Assembly (NCBI RefSeq): GCF_009718825.1
Contig: NZ_WNHB01000021.1
Coordinates: 1-62,589, forward strand
DNA: 62,589 nt
Source of the DNA: Terrilactibacillus tamarindi
Lineage (GTDB): Bacteria > Bacillota > Bacilli > Bacillales > Sporolactobacillaceae
Reading direction: 5' to 3'
The notes below the pieces were generated by a model, which saw only the letters and a list, made by a program, of their open reading frames with translations, made no database searches and was not told the DNA's origin. Made by a program: the position numbers and the translations under genes. The stretch's first letter is position 1. Each line of letters begins with the position of its first letter. This document shows, in pieces, positions 46,143-54,137 of the stretch.

Positions 46143-47678
46143 TTAAGCCTTATGTTGTCCTCTAAGTGTCCAGATTTGATACAACATGATGAGAGACTCC
46201 AAAATAGTGAGATAGGTTAAAACGATCCAACCAGACATGAGATAAGGCTTCACAGCAGCTTGGGTGGCAGGATTTGTTAAGGTATCTCTGAAATGGATGC
46301 AAGCGAAAGTTGAAGCCGTGACAAACAAGATAAATAGAAGGACGCCTTGGGTGAGTTTACTGCGTGTTTTTCCGGATTCTGCCGCATATTGACTGGCCCA
46401 TCCATCTTTCTTATTTGCAGAGAGCTTCTCTAGCCAAACTTGTATAAAGGTAATCAAATTCACCCAAAGGTAAATTTCAGGACTTATTAATAGTGTCGCT
46501 AAAATTACATCTATTGGTCGATGCATCGGCGTTTTTAGGGCTAGTATCATGTTTAGTAAAGAGGCTAATACAACTGGAGTGAGCCAAATCCAATTCCATG
46601 TATATTGATCGGTTGCAAGAGAGAGTGCGAGTAAAGTGACAAATAAGACTCGAACGATAAGGTCAATGAACATTTTAGCTTGCGAACGCCAAAGTCGTCC
46701 TGTATGCCGAGTTTTGACTTTGAGATCTTTACTTGTCAATAGATTTACTGTTCCAGACTTCCATTTATTCCGTTGCTCTCTATATGAATGGTAGTTTCTC
46801 ATTGCATCCACAAAACAACGAGCATGGGGGCTAATTAATGTCTTCCAACCTGATTTCTGAAGTTGCCAAGTCAGCAGCATATCTTCAACGTCGCTTTCAT
46901 TCTGCCAGGGTCCATCAAGTTTATTTTCATCAACAATGTCTTGCAGGGCTTCTGGTCTGAATAGGGTGGCTTGCCCTCCAAGAACATAGGTGCTTCCGCC
47001 GTGGTATTGTAAATCGAGCAGCCAGCTTGCCATATCTTGTTTTTGCTGGTGTGTCCACCATCGTGCTATAGGTCCACCATACTCTCCGCTTGTAATTTTC
47101 TCTTCGTAGTGTGTATCGTCTTTTGAGAGCAGGCTTTTCTTTTTCGGCATTCTCATGGTATATTTTGCCATAACGCCGCCGATATTTCGTCCACTCATTA
47201 AACCATCCCAAAGATAGGCTAGTGCCCCAGGGGCAAGTCGACTATCTGCATCCATACCTAATATGGCTTTAACCGATTGTTGATACATCATTTGGTATTC
47301 CGTGAGTTCAGTATTATATAAATCTAGAATATCTCCATAAATGCCTTTCCAGGCTGAATTTAGAGCGCCTACTTTTCGTTGTTTGTTATTTTTTGTGACG
47401 ATCACTTCTAGATTTAAACCAAATTCCATTCCTGCTAATTCTGCGATCTCTTTGGTGCGGTCTGTACAGTTATCGGCAATAACAAAAACATCTAATTCAA
47501 CGCCAGAAGGGAGACTCTGATCGCCTAAACCAGCTAAACAATCTCGAATCGATTTTTCTTCGTTGTGAGCTGGAATAAAGGCCGCAATTCTAGGTTTCAT
47601 ATAGGTTTTTCTTACACTAGGAATTTCATCAAAATGTGGAATTTGAACCATTCTAGAACGACTTGTGTAATTGATCAT
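46143..47678 (-). CDS. Membrane glycosyltransferase family 2
   Basis: A 511-residue processive-type GT2 enzyme. The nucleotide-sugar domain begins AAFIPAHNEEKSI near residue 32. Key motifs are VIADNCTD, GMDADSR (DXD-like, about residue 138), ESDVEDMLL (the acceptor-side Asp) and QRNKWKSG, equivalent to QxxRW. Two pairs of membrane helices follow at about 335-380 and 450-505. Such enzymes make extracellular polysaccharide such as poly-GlcNAc or hyaluronan-like chains. GGGGGAA precedes the ATG. It is monocistronic, without pga or ica partners. Confidence 0.85.
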   Translation of the reverse strand: MINYTSRSRMVQIPHFDEIPSVRKTYMKPRIAAFIPAHNEEKSIRDCLAGLGDQSLPSGVELDVFVIADNCTDRTKEIAELAGMEFGLNLEVIVTKNNKQRKVGALNSAWKGIYGDILDLYNTELTEYQMMYQQSVKAILGMDADSRLAPGALAYLWDGLMSGRNIGGVMAKYTMRMPKKKSLLSKDDTHYEEKITSGEYGGPIARWWTHQQKQDMASWLLDLQYHGGSTYVLGGQATLFRPEALQDIVDENKLDGPWQNESDVEDMLLTWQLQKSGWKTLISPHARCFVDAMRNYHSYREQRNKWKSGTVNLLTSKDLKVKTRHTGRLWRSQAKMFIDLIVRVLFVTLLALSLATDQYTWNWIWLTPVVLASLLNMILALKTPMHRPIDVILATLLISPEIYLWVNLITFIQVWLEKLSANKKDGWASQYAAESGKTRSKLTQGVLLFILFVTASTFACIHFRDTLTNPATQAAVKPYLMSGWIVLTYLTILESLIMLYQIWTLRGQHKA

Positions 47679-47952
47679 TTATGTTCCCCCAAGTTCTAAA
47701 TTAGGTCATTATTATTTTAATAGATTGAAAATAAGTGAAAGGTTTGCTTGGGATATGTTAACATGTAGTTAACAAAGGATCCCGTTCTCTTAATTAACAC
47801 TTAAATACAACACTTCAAAATGGTCGTACTAAACATTGCATGGGGATGCTAAGTTTATTTGCGATCTTGTATCGTGTTGATGGGACGAATTCTTTGCAAC
47901 AAACTTAATTGTGGGGAGATCGGTAGTCTCTTCACGATTAAGTTTTTTTATA
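47679..47952. other. Intergenic with an orphan terminator
   Basis: No gene seen. A strong hairpin AAACTTAAT...ATTAAGTTT with a T run occupies 47901-47950 and would end a plus-strand transcript that starts within this gap. A short RNA is therefore possible. MITE copy B is inserted in the T run. Confidence 0.4.
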
Positions 47953-48110
47953 GATGTTGTTCAAAAAGTCACCCAATGATAAGCTACGAATCTCGGCGTT
48001 GTCCAAGAGGATCTTCAACTAGGCCGCTCACATCCTGTGGAATGCTGGTCCTCAAAACTACGCCGCCTTGATCTTCTTGCTTCTAATTAGCCGCCTTACT
48101 GAACACGTAC
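47953..48110 (+). mobile_element. MITE copy B (158 bp)
   Basis: Starts GATGTTGTTCAAAAAGTCAC and ends GAACACGTAC. It is flanked by TTATA at 47948-47952 and 48111-48115. Its interior shares AATGATAAGCTACGAATCTC and GCCGCCTTGATCTTCTTGC with copy A. Confidence 0.88.
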
Positions 48111-48115
48111 TTATA

Positions 48116-48542
48116 AGATTTTAATTTCCTACCTCCTCCGTTTTATTCCTTGTACCTCCTTCATATTATTTAAGCAATGGAACGGGTTAAGTCATTGTTT
48201 AATGACCACAATGCGGATGCGTTTCTTATTTTATAATTTAAAGCATTACACATTCATTACATTGTTCACAATATTGACAAATAAGCCGTTTTTTCGAATG
48301 GTTAGAATTACGGAAAAAACCTTGTTAAATAAAGGATCTGACGCGATTTTTATAAATAAGGAAAAAAGTTTTCGACTAAATACGTAAACACAAAAAAATA
48401 TATTGAGAACTCCTTCAAGATTGGAGAGTAAGAGAAACCATCTCTTCCAAAAAGAGAGATTTTTGTTTTAATATGCTTATGGCGGGAATATTAAAATAAG
48501 TGATTCTTCAATTGTTATTAAAGTCTATTGGAGGTGAATGAT
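48116..48542. other. Intergenic region before the RDD gene
   Basis: About 420 AT-rich bases. A hairpin ATCTCTT/AGAGAGAT with T run sits near 48439-48465. An open frame of 61 codons (48202-48387) has no ribosome site or family and is not called. Confidence 0.4.
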
Positions 48543-49004
48543 ATGAAGCCAACGCAAACAGCAGGCTTTTGGATTCGCTTAGCTGCTAATATTATTGATG
48601 GAATTATTGTCATGGTGATCGTTTATTTGCTTGGTGCCTTTTTATTTGGTAAAAGTTATTTAGAAAGAGACTCAGGTATTGGTACAGTTCAAATATTTGG
48701 AGATGTTGTCTCTTTAATATATTTTGTTTTAATTCCGATCGTATGGAGCGGTTATTTACCTGGGAAGAGACTTTGTGGTATACGGATCGTCAAAATAGAT
48801 GGCCAAAAACCAACGATCGGAACGATGCTGCTTCGGTATATTGTCGGTGGACTTGTCTATACCGTATCTTTTGGTATTTGTTTAATCATCAGTATTTTTA
48901 TGGTCGCCTTTCGAGAGGACAAAAGGGCCATCCATGATTTCATCGCGGGAACCTATGTAACAAAAAACCCACCGGCTGGTCATAAAAGATTCGAGAGAGG
49001 TTAA
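48543..49004 (+). CDS. RDD family membrane protein
   Basis: A 153-residue protein with three or four membrane helices. The RDD hallmark residues appear as FWIRLAANIIDG at the start (Arg-x-x-Ala...Asp) and as REDKRAIHDFIAGT near the C-terminus. RDD proteins are of mixed function. Some act in ion antiport, most are unknown. The start is ATG 48543, after TTGGAGGTG. The upstream TTG overlaps that site. Monocistronic. Confidence 0.85.
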   Translation: MKPTQTAGFWIRLAANIIDGIIVMVIVYLLGAFLFGKSYLERDSGIGTVQIFGDVVSLIYFVLIPIVWSGYLPGKRLCGIRIVKIDGQKPTIGTMLLRYIVGGLVYTVSFGICLIISIFMVAFREDKRAIHDFIAGTYVTKNPPAGHKRFERG

Positions 49005-49021
49005 GATACCTTAACTTTTAT

Positions 49022-49072
49022 TACACTTGATGCCCTTGTTTATTAATAAACAAGGGCATCAAGTGCGTATTT
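49022..49072 (+). terminator. Long perfect palindrome acting as terminator
   Basis: Bases 49024-49065 form a perfect palindrome with two 21-bp arms and no separate loop, beginning CACTTGATGCCCTTG. A short T-rich stretch follows. It ends the RDD transcript. Confidence 0.7.
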
Positions 49073-49394
49073 TCCTGGCCCATCATCGCAACCCCCAATG
49101 GCATTGGTAGCAATTAACAGATTAATAATCCGATAAGCCATTTTAAAAATATTGATGACATGTTAACCGCCATTTATCCTATAAAAAAGACGCTGATGGC
49201 TTTTAATGATAAATAACGACCACCGGTTTTCTACGTATGGTGTGAAAAGTCACAATGAGTCAAATTCTAATAAGTATTACTAAAAAAGAAAAACAGAAAA
49301 AGATGATTTGAATGAGAAGTTTATAAAGAATAAAAATACATACAATAAAAGCGGATTGGAAATAAATAAATAGAATTAATTCTACAATGGAGGA
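49073..49394. other. Intergenic region before the catalase gene
   Basis: No gene seen. A 14-bp palindrome TAGAATTAATTCTA (49371-49384) lies 4 bases before the catalase ribosome site. It is not a good PerR box because its centre is even-numbered. Confidence 0.4.
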
Positions 49395-49400
49395 ATGACA

Positions 49401-51005
49401 TTGGAAGAAAATAAATCGGAAACCCATATTAAAGGTACTGGTGAAAGTTCAGATTCATTAACAAATCGCCAAGGTCATCCGGTAACAGATAACCAAAATA
49501 TTAGAACGGTAGGAAACCGTGGACCATCGACACTTGAGAATTATGATTTTATCGAAAAAATTTCCCATTTTGACAGAGAAAGAGTACCTGAGCGAGTTGT
49601 TCATGCACGTGGAGCTGGAGCCCATGGATATTTTGAGGCTTATGGAAAAGTCGGGGATGAGCCGATTGCAAAATACACAAGAGCAAAGCTGTTTCAGGAA
49701 GCAGGAAAACGCACACCGGTCTTTGTTCGTTTTTCAACCGTGGCAGGTGCGATGGAATCACCAGAAACAGCACGTGATCCTCGAGGTTTTGCTGTAAAAT
49801 TTTATACTGAGGATGGGAACTGGGATCTTGTCGGAAATAATCTTAAAATATTCTTTATCCGAGATGCAATGAAATTTCCTGATATGATTCATGCTTTTAA
49901 GCCTGATCCGGTTTCAAATTTAAGTAACCCTGAACGAATGTTTGATTTTCTCTCTCGTACACCAGAAGCAACACATATGGTTACCTTTGTATTTTCTCCT
50001 TGGGGCATTCCGGCAAATTATCGCCAAATGCAGGGATCAGGTGTCAATACATACAAATGGGTCAACAAAGATGGAGAAGCTGTATTAATTAAGTATCATT
50101 GGGAACCATTGAAACAAGGTATTAAGAATCTTACCCAAAAGGAAGCAGACGAAATACAAGCTAAAAATGTAAGCCACTCTACCCAAGATTTGTATGAAGC
50201 AATTGAGCGTGGTGACTATCCTGAGTGGGAGCTTTGCGTTCAAATCATGAGTGACGAATACCATCCTGAGTTGGATTTTGATCCATTAGATGATACAAAA
50301 TTATGGCCAACAGACAAATTTCCGTTCTTAAAGGTAGGGAAAATGGTTTTAAACAAGAATCCGGAAAATTATTTTAATGAAGTTGAGCAGGCAGCGTTTG
50401 GTACAGGAGTATTGGTAGATGGATTGGATTTTTCTGATGATAAAATGCTTCAAGGCAGAACTTTTTCCTATTCGGATACTCAGCGATATCGCGTAGGCAC
50501 GAACTATTTACAACTTCCTATTAATGCACCTAAAAAGCGTGTTGAAACCAATCAGCGAGGAGGCCAAATGTCATACCAAGTGGATTTAGCGCAGGATCAA
50601 AATCCACACATAAATTATGAGCCTTCCGTTATTGGAGGCTTAAAGGAAGCGGAACAGATAGGTAAAATTCATGAGCCGCGCTATAATGAAAAATTGGTTC
50701 GTGAAAAAATTGATCGTACAAATGATTTTGGACAAGCAGGTGATACGTATCGGAGCTTCGAGGAATGGGAAAGGGAGGAACTCATAAGTAATCTTGTAGA
50801 TGCACTCAAAGTATGCAGATCCGAAATTCAGAATAAAATGATTGAATATTTCACCCATGCTGATGAGGATTATGGAAGACGGGTTAAAGAAGGATTGGCA
50901 AAAGCGATGGAAATGGGCAAGGATACAACAGATATAAGCACGGCAGAAGCAGATGAAGCAACGGATAAGGCAGAACAAATGGGACACGAAGCAGATCCTT
51001 ATTAA
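49401..51005 (+). CDS. Monofunctional heme catalase
   Basis: About 534 residues, splitting hydrogen peroxide to water and oxygen. The catalytic His lies in [14 protein letters not shown], the distal Asn in [14 protein letters not shown] and the proximal heme Tyr in [14 protein letters not shown]. The polar N-terminal 40 residues and a C-terminal Ala/Glu-rich tail after residue 490 are extra to the small-subunit catalase core, as in some Bacillus spore or general-stress catalases. The TTG at 49401 is 7 bases after GGAGG. The ATG at 49395 is nearly in the site and is the alternative. Confidence 0.92.
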   Translation: MEENKSETHIKGTGESSDSLTNRQGHPVTDNQNIRTVGNRGPSTLENYDFIEKISHFDRERVPERVVHARGAGAHGYFEAYGKVGDEPIAKYTRAKLFQEAGKRTPVFVRFSTVAGAMESPETARDPRGFAVKFYTEDGNWDLVGNNLKIFFIRDAMKFPDMIHAFKPDPVSNLSNPERMFDFLSRTPEATHMVTFVFSPWGIPANYRQMQGSGVNTYKWVNKDGEAVLIKYHWEPLKQGIKNLTQKEADEIQAKNVSHSTQDLYEAIERGDYPEWELCVQIMSDEYHPELDFDPLDDTKLWPTDKFPFLKVGKMVLNKNPENYFNEVEQAAFGTGVLVDGLDFSDDKMLQGRTFSYSDTQRYRVGTNYLQLPINAPKKRVETNQRGGQMSYQVDLAQDQNPHINYEPSVIGGLKEAEQIGKIHEPRYNEKLVREKIDRTNDFGQAGDTYRSFEEWEREELISNLVDALKVCRSEIQNKMIEYFTHADEDYGRRVKEGLAKAMEMGKDTTDISTAEADEATDKAEQMGHEADPY

Positions 51006-51008
51006 TAA

Positions 51009-51050
51009 CGAATGGCCGAACTTTTAGTGAGTTCGGCCATTGTTCTTTAA
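51009..51050 (+). terminator. Terminator of the catalase gene
   Basis: Perfect 12-bp arms AATGGCCGAACT (51011-51022) and AGTTCGGCCATT (51030-51041). Confidence 0.85.
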
Positions 51051-51149
51051 ATACATATCTCTCAGAACACATTTAATTTCTACCGGTTTTATAAAAAGGT
51101 ATTGATAACCTTGCGTTTCTGTATAATGTTTTTCTATATCTGAGTCTCA

Positions 51150-51490
51150 TAGTCAACGAACCCCCACTGAGAACTTGACGGTTCTGCTTTCAGTAGGGGC
51201 TTGAGTTAGCCACTCAGGTCTTTTCGTCTTTCAGCAAGACAAGTGACGCTCTGAGTAGTATCCTCAAATCACTGTTTTTGGTTGGTACTGGTTGTACCAC
51301 CACTTGCATCGCCCTTGAAAAAGAGCCATACAAGCCCCGACTGAAAAGTCAAGTACACATGGATGGTTGACGCACCCACTAAGCTATGCGCGAAACAACA
51401 GCCTTACGTGTTTGTACTTTTTGTGCGTTAAAGATTTTACGTGACAGATGAATCCCTGTCACAACCTCATATCTTTAGTTTTCAAAGAAC
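51150..51490 (-). ncRNA. Stand-alone HEARO / IscB omega-RNA-like element
   Basis: Read on the minus strand, this noncoding stretch has a hairpin GTGACAG/CTGTCAC near its 5' end. The block GGCTCTTTTTCAAGGGCGAT follows, then a GTAC/GTAC hairpin, then CTACTCAGAGCGTCACTTG, and last a strong 3' hairpin from CCCCTACTGA to TCAGTGGGGG followed by TTCGTTGAC. This order matches my recollection of the HEARO motif, the omega-RNA of IscB nucleases. No IscB or TnpB frame lies downstream, where the catalase gene is. The family call needs a covariance-model search. Confidence 0.6.
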
Positions 51491-51825
51491 ACTTGTGCTT
51501 ATTATAGTATATTTGTTCGAATTGTACAATAATTTTAGCTTACGCTAACCGGCAATTCATCTCCACCTGAATTGTTGGTCTTCGCCCGTAACACAAATCA
51601 GATGGAGTCTTCTTACCGGAAAAGGATAAATATCAACCTAAATGAATAAATAAGAATATTTAAAGAAATCTTTCAATAATTACAATATGATTCATAGTAT
51701 TGTGATAATATGATATAGAACAATCTGTGTTTAAATAGAAAGATGAACAACAGGAATATTACTATCCCTTATTGAACATACATTCTTCTATATACAACGA
51801 AAATAATTTGCAATGGAGACATATC
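51491..51825. other. Intergenic region before the BASS transporter gene
   Basis: About 330 AT-rich bases, presumably with the promoter of the transporter gene. I see no gene or clear operator. Confidence 0.4.
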
Positions 51826-52791
51826 ATGATAGAAAACAAAATACAGAAGATCATATCATTACTGCCTTTTTTAACTCCAGCTTGTTTGCTTGTTGGCGTT
51901 CTAATAGGAGATCCATTAACGAAACTCATCAGTTTTATCCCTTGGATTTTTGCCATTATGACGTTTACAGGAAGTACGAGTGCTAATTTTAAACAATTAA
52001 AAAATGTCTTTGAACATCCACTACCGATCTTTGTCACATTAATGGTTCTGCACGTTCTTGTACCAATGGTCGCTCTTTCTATCGGACATGCTGTATTCGG
52101 AGATGACCCGTTAACCATTATTGGTTTTATCTTAGTTGTTGTCATTCCTTGTGGTGTGACAAGCTTTGTTTGGGTTTCTATCTTTAGAGGAAACAATGTC
52201 CTTTGCCTTACAACGATTATTATTGACACTATTCTTTCACCCATTATTGTCCCATATAGTTTACTTCTATTTGTCGGACAAAAAGTCGATCTAAATCCAT
52301 TTTCTCTCACGCTCAATTTAGTTACTATGATTGTGATTCCATCTTTACTTGGGATGGTATTCAATCAATATGCTAAAGAAGGTACTAAAAATCTTGTTCG
52401 AAAATGGTCATCTCCATTTAAATTAGGTGTCTTACCCATCGTTTTAATCAATGGCAGTGTTTTATCAACTTATTTGAAACATATTGATCTTAAAGTGATT
52501 AAGATTCTCGTTTGCATTTTTATAATTTCATCCTTTGGTTATTTAGTCAGTTGGTCAATTGGCAAGTTATTGAAATGGAACCATGAGGAAACGGTGTCCC
52601 TTACGTTTAACGGGGGCATGCGAAACATAAGTGCTGGCTCTGTACTGGCTGTGACTTATTTTCCCGCAGCTGTCGTTTTACCTGTTGTTCTTGGTCAATT
52701 GCTTCAGCAAGTATTAGCCGCATCGTTTGGAAAGATCCTGTTTGGAAAAGAGAAAATTCAAGAAAGAGTACAGGAATCCAAGACAGCCTAA
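51826..52791 (+). CDS. Bile acid:sodium symporter (BASS) family transporter
   Basis: A 321-residue membrane protein with about 10 helices. It has a FTGSTSANFKQL helix 2, VVVIPCGVTSFVW near residue 105, and the late conserved TFNGGMRNISAGSVLA with the GGMRN sodium-site motif. Bacterial members carry organic anions such as pantoate or keto acids. The start is ATG 51826, 8 bases after GGAG. An earlier in-frame ATG lacks a site. Monocistronic. Confidence 0.85.
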   Translation: MIENKIQKIISLLPFLTPACLLVGVLIGDPLTKLISFIPWIFAIMTFTGSTSANFKQLKNVFEHPLPIFVTLMVLHVLVPMVALSIGHAVFGDDPLTIIGFILVVVIPCGVTSFVWVSIFRGNNVLCLTTIIIDTILSPIIVPYSLLLFVGQKVDLNPFSLTLNLVTMIVIPSLLGMVFNQYAKEGTKNLVRKWSSPFKLGVLPIVLINGSVLSTYLKHIDLKVIKILVCIFIISSFGYLVSWSIGKLLKWNHEETVSLTFNGGMRNISAGSVLAVTYFPAAVVLPVVLGQLLQQVLAASFGKILFGKEKIQERVQESKTA

Positions 52792-52829
52792 TGGCTATTT
52801 GGATTTAGAAAGAAGACCTTCTTATCCGT

Positions 52830-52862
52830 TTAAAAACCTCCATTAGAAGGAGGTTTTTTTGT
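52830..52862 (+). terminator. Terminator of the BASS gene
   Basis: Arms AAAACCTCC (52833-52841) and GGAGGTTTT (52849-52857) followed by T. Confidence 0.85.
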
Positions 52863-52863
52863 A

Positions 52864-52918
52864 CCTGTTGATCCCCGTTTATCTTCTTTGAATACTCAGA
52901 ATCTTTAGGTGGGATAAA
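52864..52918 (+). repeat. Fragment of the hairpin-ended repeat (copy 4)
   Basis: Matches the right-hand hairpin of copies 1-3: TTGATCCCC, ATCTTCTTTGAATACTCA, GAATCTTTAGGTGGG. The left hairpin is missing. It lies between the BASS terminator and the SASP gene. Confidence 0.75.
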
Positions 52919-52961
52919 GTGATCATCTCGAGAGCATGATATGGGAGAAGGGGGGATTCAA

Positions 52962-53210
52962 ATGCCGAACAGAAATAAGTTGTTAGTTCCTGAAGCAAGA
53001 GAAGGTGTAGATCGGTTAAAAGCTAAAATCGCTCATACAGATAAGCCCGAAAATGCAAAATATGAAGTAGCAAAAGAAGTTGGAGTTCCACTAAATGATA
53101 AATATAACGGGAACATGACGTCCAAAGAAGCTGGAAAAATCGGTGGACATTTAGGCGGCCAAATGGTTCGTGAAATGATTAAAATGGCCGAGAAAAATTT
53201 AAAGAAATGA
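52962..53210 (+). CDS. Alpha/beta-type small acid-soluble spore protein
   Basis: An 82-residue SASP that coats and protects spore DNA. It has the family blocks NKLLVPEAREGVDRLKAKIA and KYEVAKEVGVPL (around the germination-protease site) and SKEAGKIGGHLGGQMVREMI. The start is ATG 52962, after GAAGGGGGG. An upstream in-frame start at 52941 would add a poor leader. Presence of this gene is the clearest sign that the organism makes endospores. Confidence 0.93.
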   Translation: MPNRNKLLVPEAREGVDRLKAKIAHTDKPENAKYEVAKEVGVPLNDKYNGNMTSKEAGKIGGHLGGQMVREMIKMAEKNLKK

Positions 53211-53215
53211 GATAT

Positions 53216-53247
53216 ATCCTTCCTCAAAATGAGGGAGGCTTTTTCCA
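53216..53247 (+). terminator. Terminator of the SASP gene
   Basis: CCTTCCTC pairs with GAGGGAGG (with G-T pairs), followed by T. Confidence 0.7.
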
Positions 53248-53394
53248 TTATTAATATGGGGCAGTCAATCGGTAATACGTTCGGTATTTATTAGCAGAAA
53301 CCTATAGTCATGTTTAGTATTTGTCTTAGTGCATACACTAAGATAAACTTCCATCATAGAAATAAATACGAATCTATATTGACAAAGGTGCTCC

Positions 53395-54075
53395 ATGGAC
53401 AGAATTTTAACGACATCTATTCGAACATTAATTGGCTTTGTTTTATTGCTCATCTTGACACGAATATTAGGTAAAAAACAACTCAGTCAAATGACGATTT
53501 TCACCTACATTACAGGTATTGCCTTAGGAAATATAGCGGGTGATATGGTTGTTCACAGAGATATAAAAATAATTGATGGTTTTACAGGTATGACACTTTG
53601 GGCATTATTAACACTTCTCATAGAGTATATTAGTTTAAAGTCTTCGAAAGCTAGAGTACTCTTAAATGATGAACCGACGATTATTATAAAAAAGGGAAAA
53701 ATAATGAAAAAAGCAATGGTTGCAGAAAAATTAAATCTTGATGATTTAACGATGCTTTTAAGAAATAATAATGTCTTTTCAATGGCGGATGTAGACTATG
53801 CGATCCTAGAACCTAATGGAGAGCTTAGTGTATTAAAAAAAGAAGAAAAGGAACTTTTGACTAAAAAGGATGCTAATGTACAGATTCATTACAGCCGTTA
53901 TATTCCAACAGAACTGATTGTTGATGGAAAAATAGTAGAGAAGAATTTAAAAGAAGAGCATATACAAAAGGAATGGCTCATTGATCAGTTGAAAATGAAC
54001 GGGATTCACTCAATTCATGAGGTTAATTATGCGGAACTACAGATGGATGGCAGCTTATTTGTTGATAAAAATTGA
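53395..54075 (+). CDS. DUF421 / YetF-like membrane protein
   Basis: A 226-residue protein with three N-terminal helices (about residues 8-80) containing LLLILTRILGKKQLSQMTIFTY and ITGIALGNIAGD, the YetF/YcaP family signature. A soluble domain with LLNDEPTIIIKKGKI and LLRNNNVFSMADVDYAILEP follows, then a second small domain. Bacillus relatives occur in spore and vegetative membranes, with some germinant or stress roles proposed. AGGTG precedes the ATG. Monocistronic. Confidence 0.85.
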   Translation: MDRILTTSIRTLIGFVLLLILTRILGKKQLSQMTIFTYITGIALGNIAGDMVVHRDIKIIDGFTGMTLWALLTLLIEYISLKSSKARVLLNDEPTIIIKKGKIMKKAMVAEKLNLDDLTMLLRNNNVFSMADVDYAILEPNGELSVLKKEEKELLTKKDANVQIHYSRYIPTELIVDGKIVEKNLKEEHIQKEWLIDQLKMNGIHSIHEVNYAELQMDGSLFVDKN

Positions 54076-54137
54076 GGGATATTATTATTTTGCACTAGAA
54101 TAAGACTAGGAATTCCATAACTCCTAGCCTCTATCTA

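Noticed and set aside
48202-48387. 61-codon plus-strand frame before the RDD gene
   Set aside because: No ribosome site, no family, and AT-rich filler composition.
49371-49384. PerR box before the catalase gene
   Set aside because: The palindrome TAGAATTAATTCTA has even symmetry and poor agreement with the 7-1-7 PerR consensus.
50640-50987. Minus-strand 115-codon frame in the catalase gene
   Set aside because: Antisense shadow. The catalase frame has all catalytic motifs.
51762-52364. 200-codon minus-strand frame opposite the BASS transporter
   Set aside because: Long only because of the codon pattern of the membrane protein on the other strand. No start site or family.
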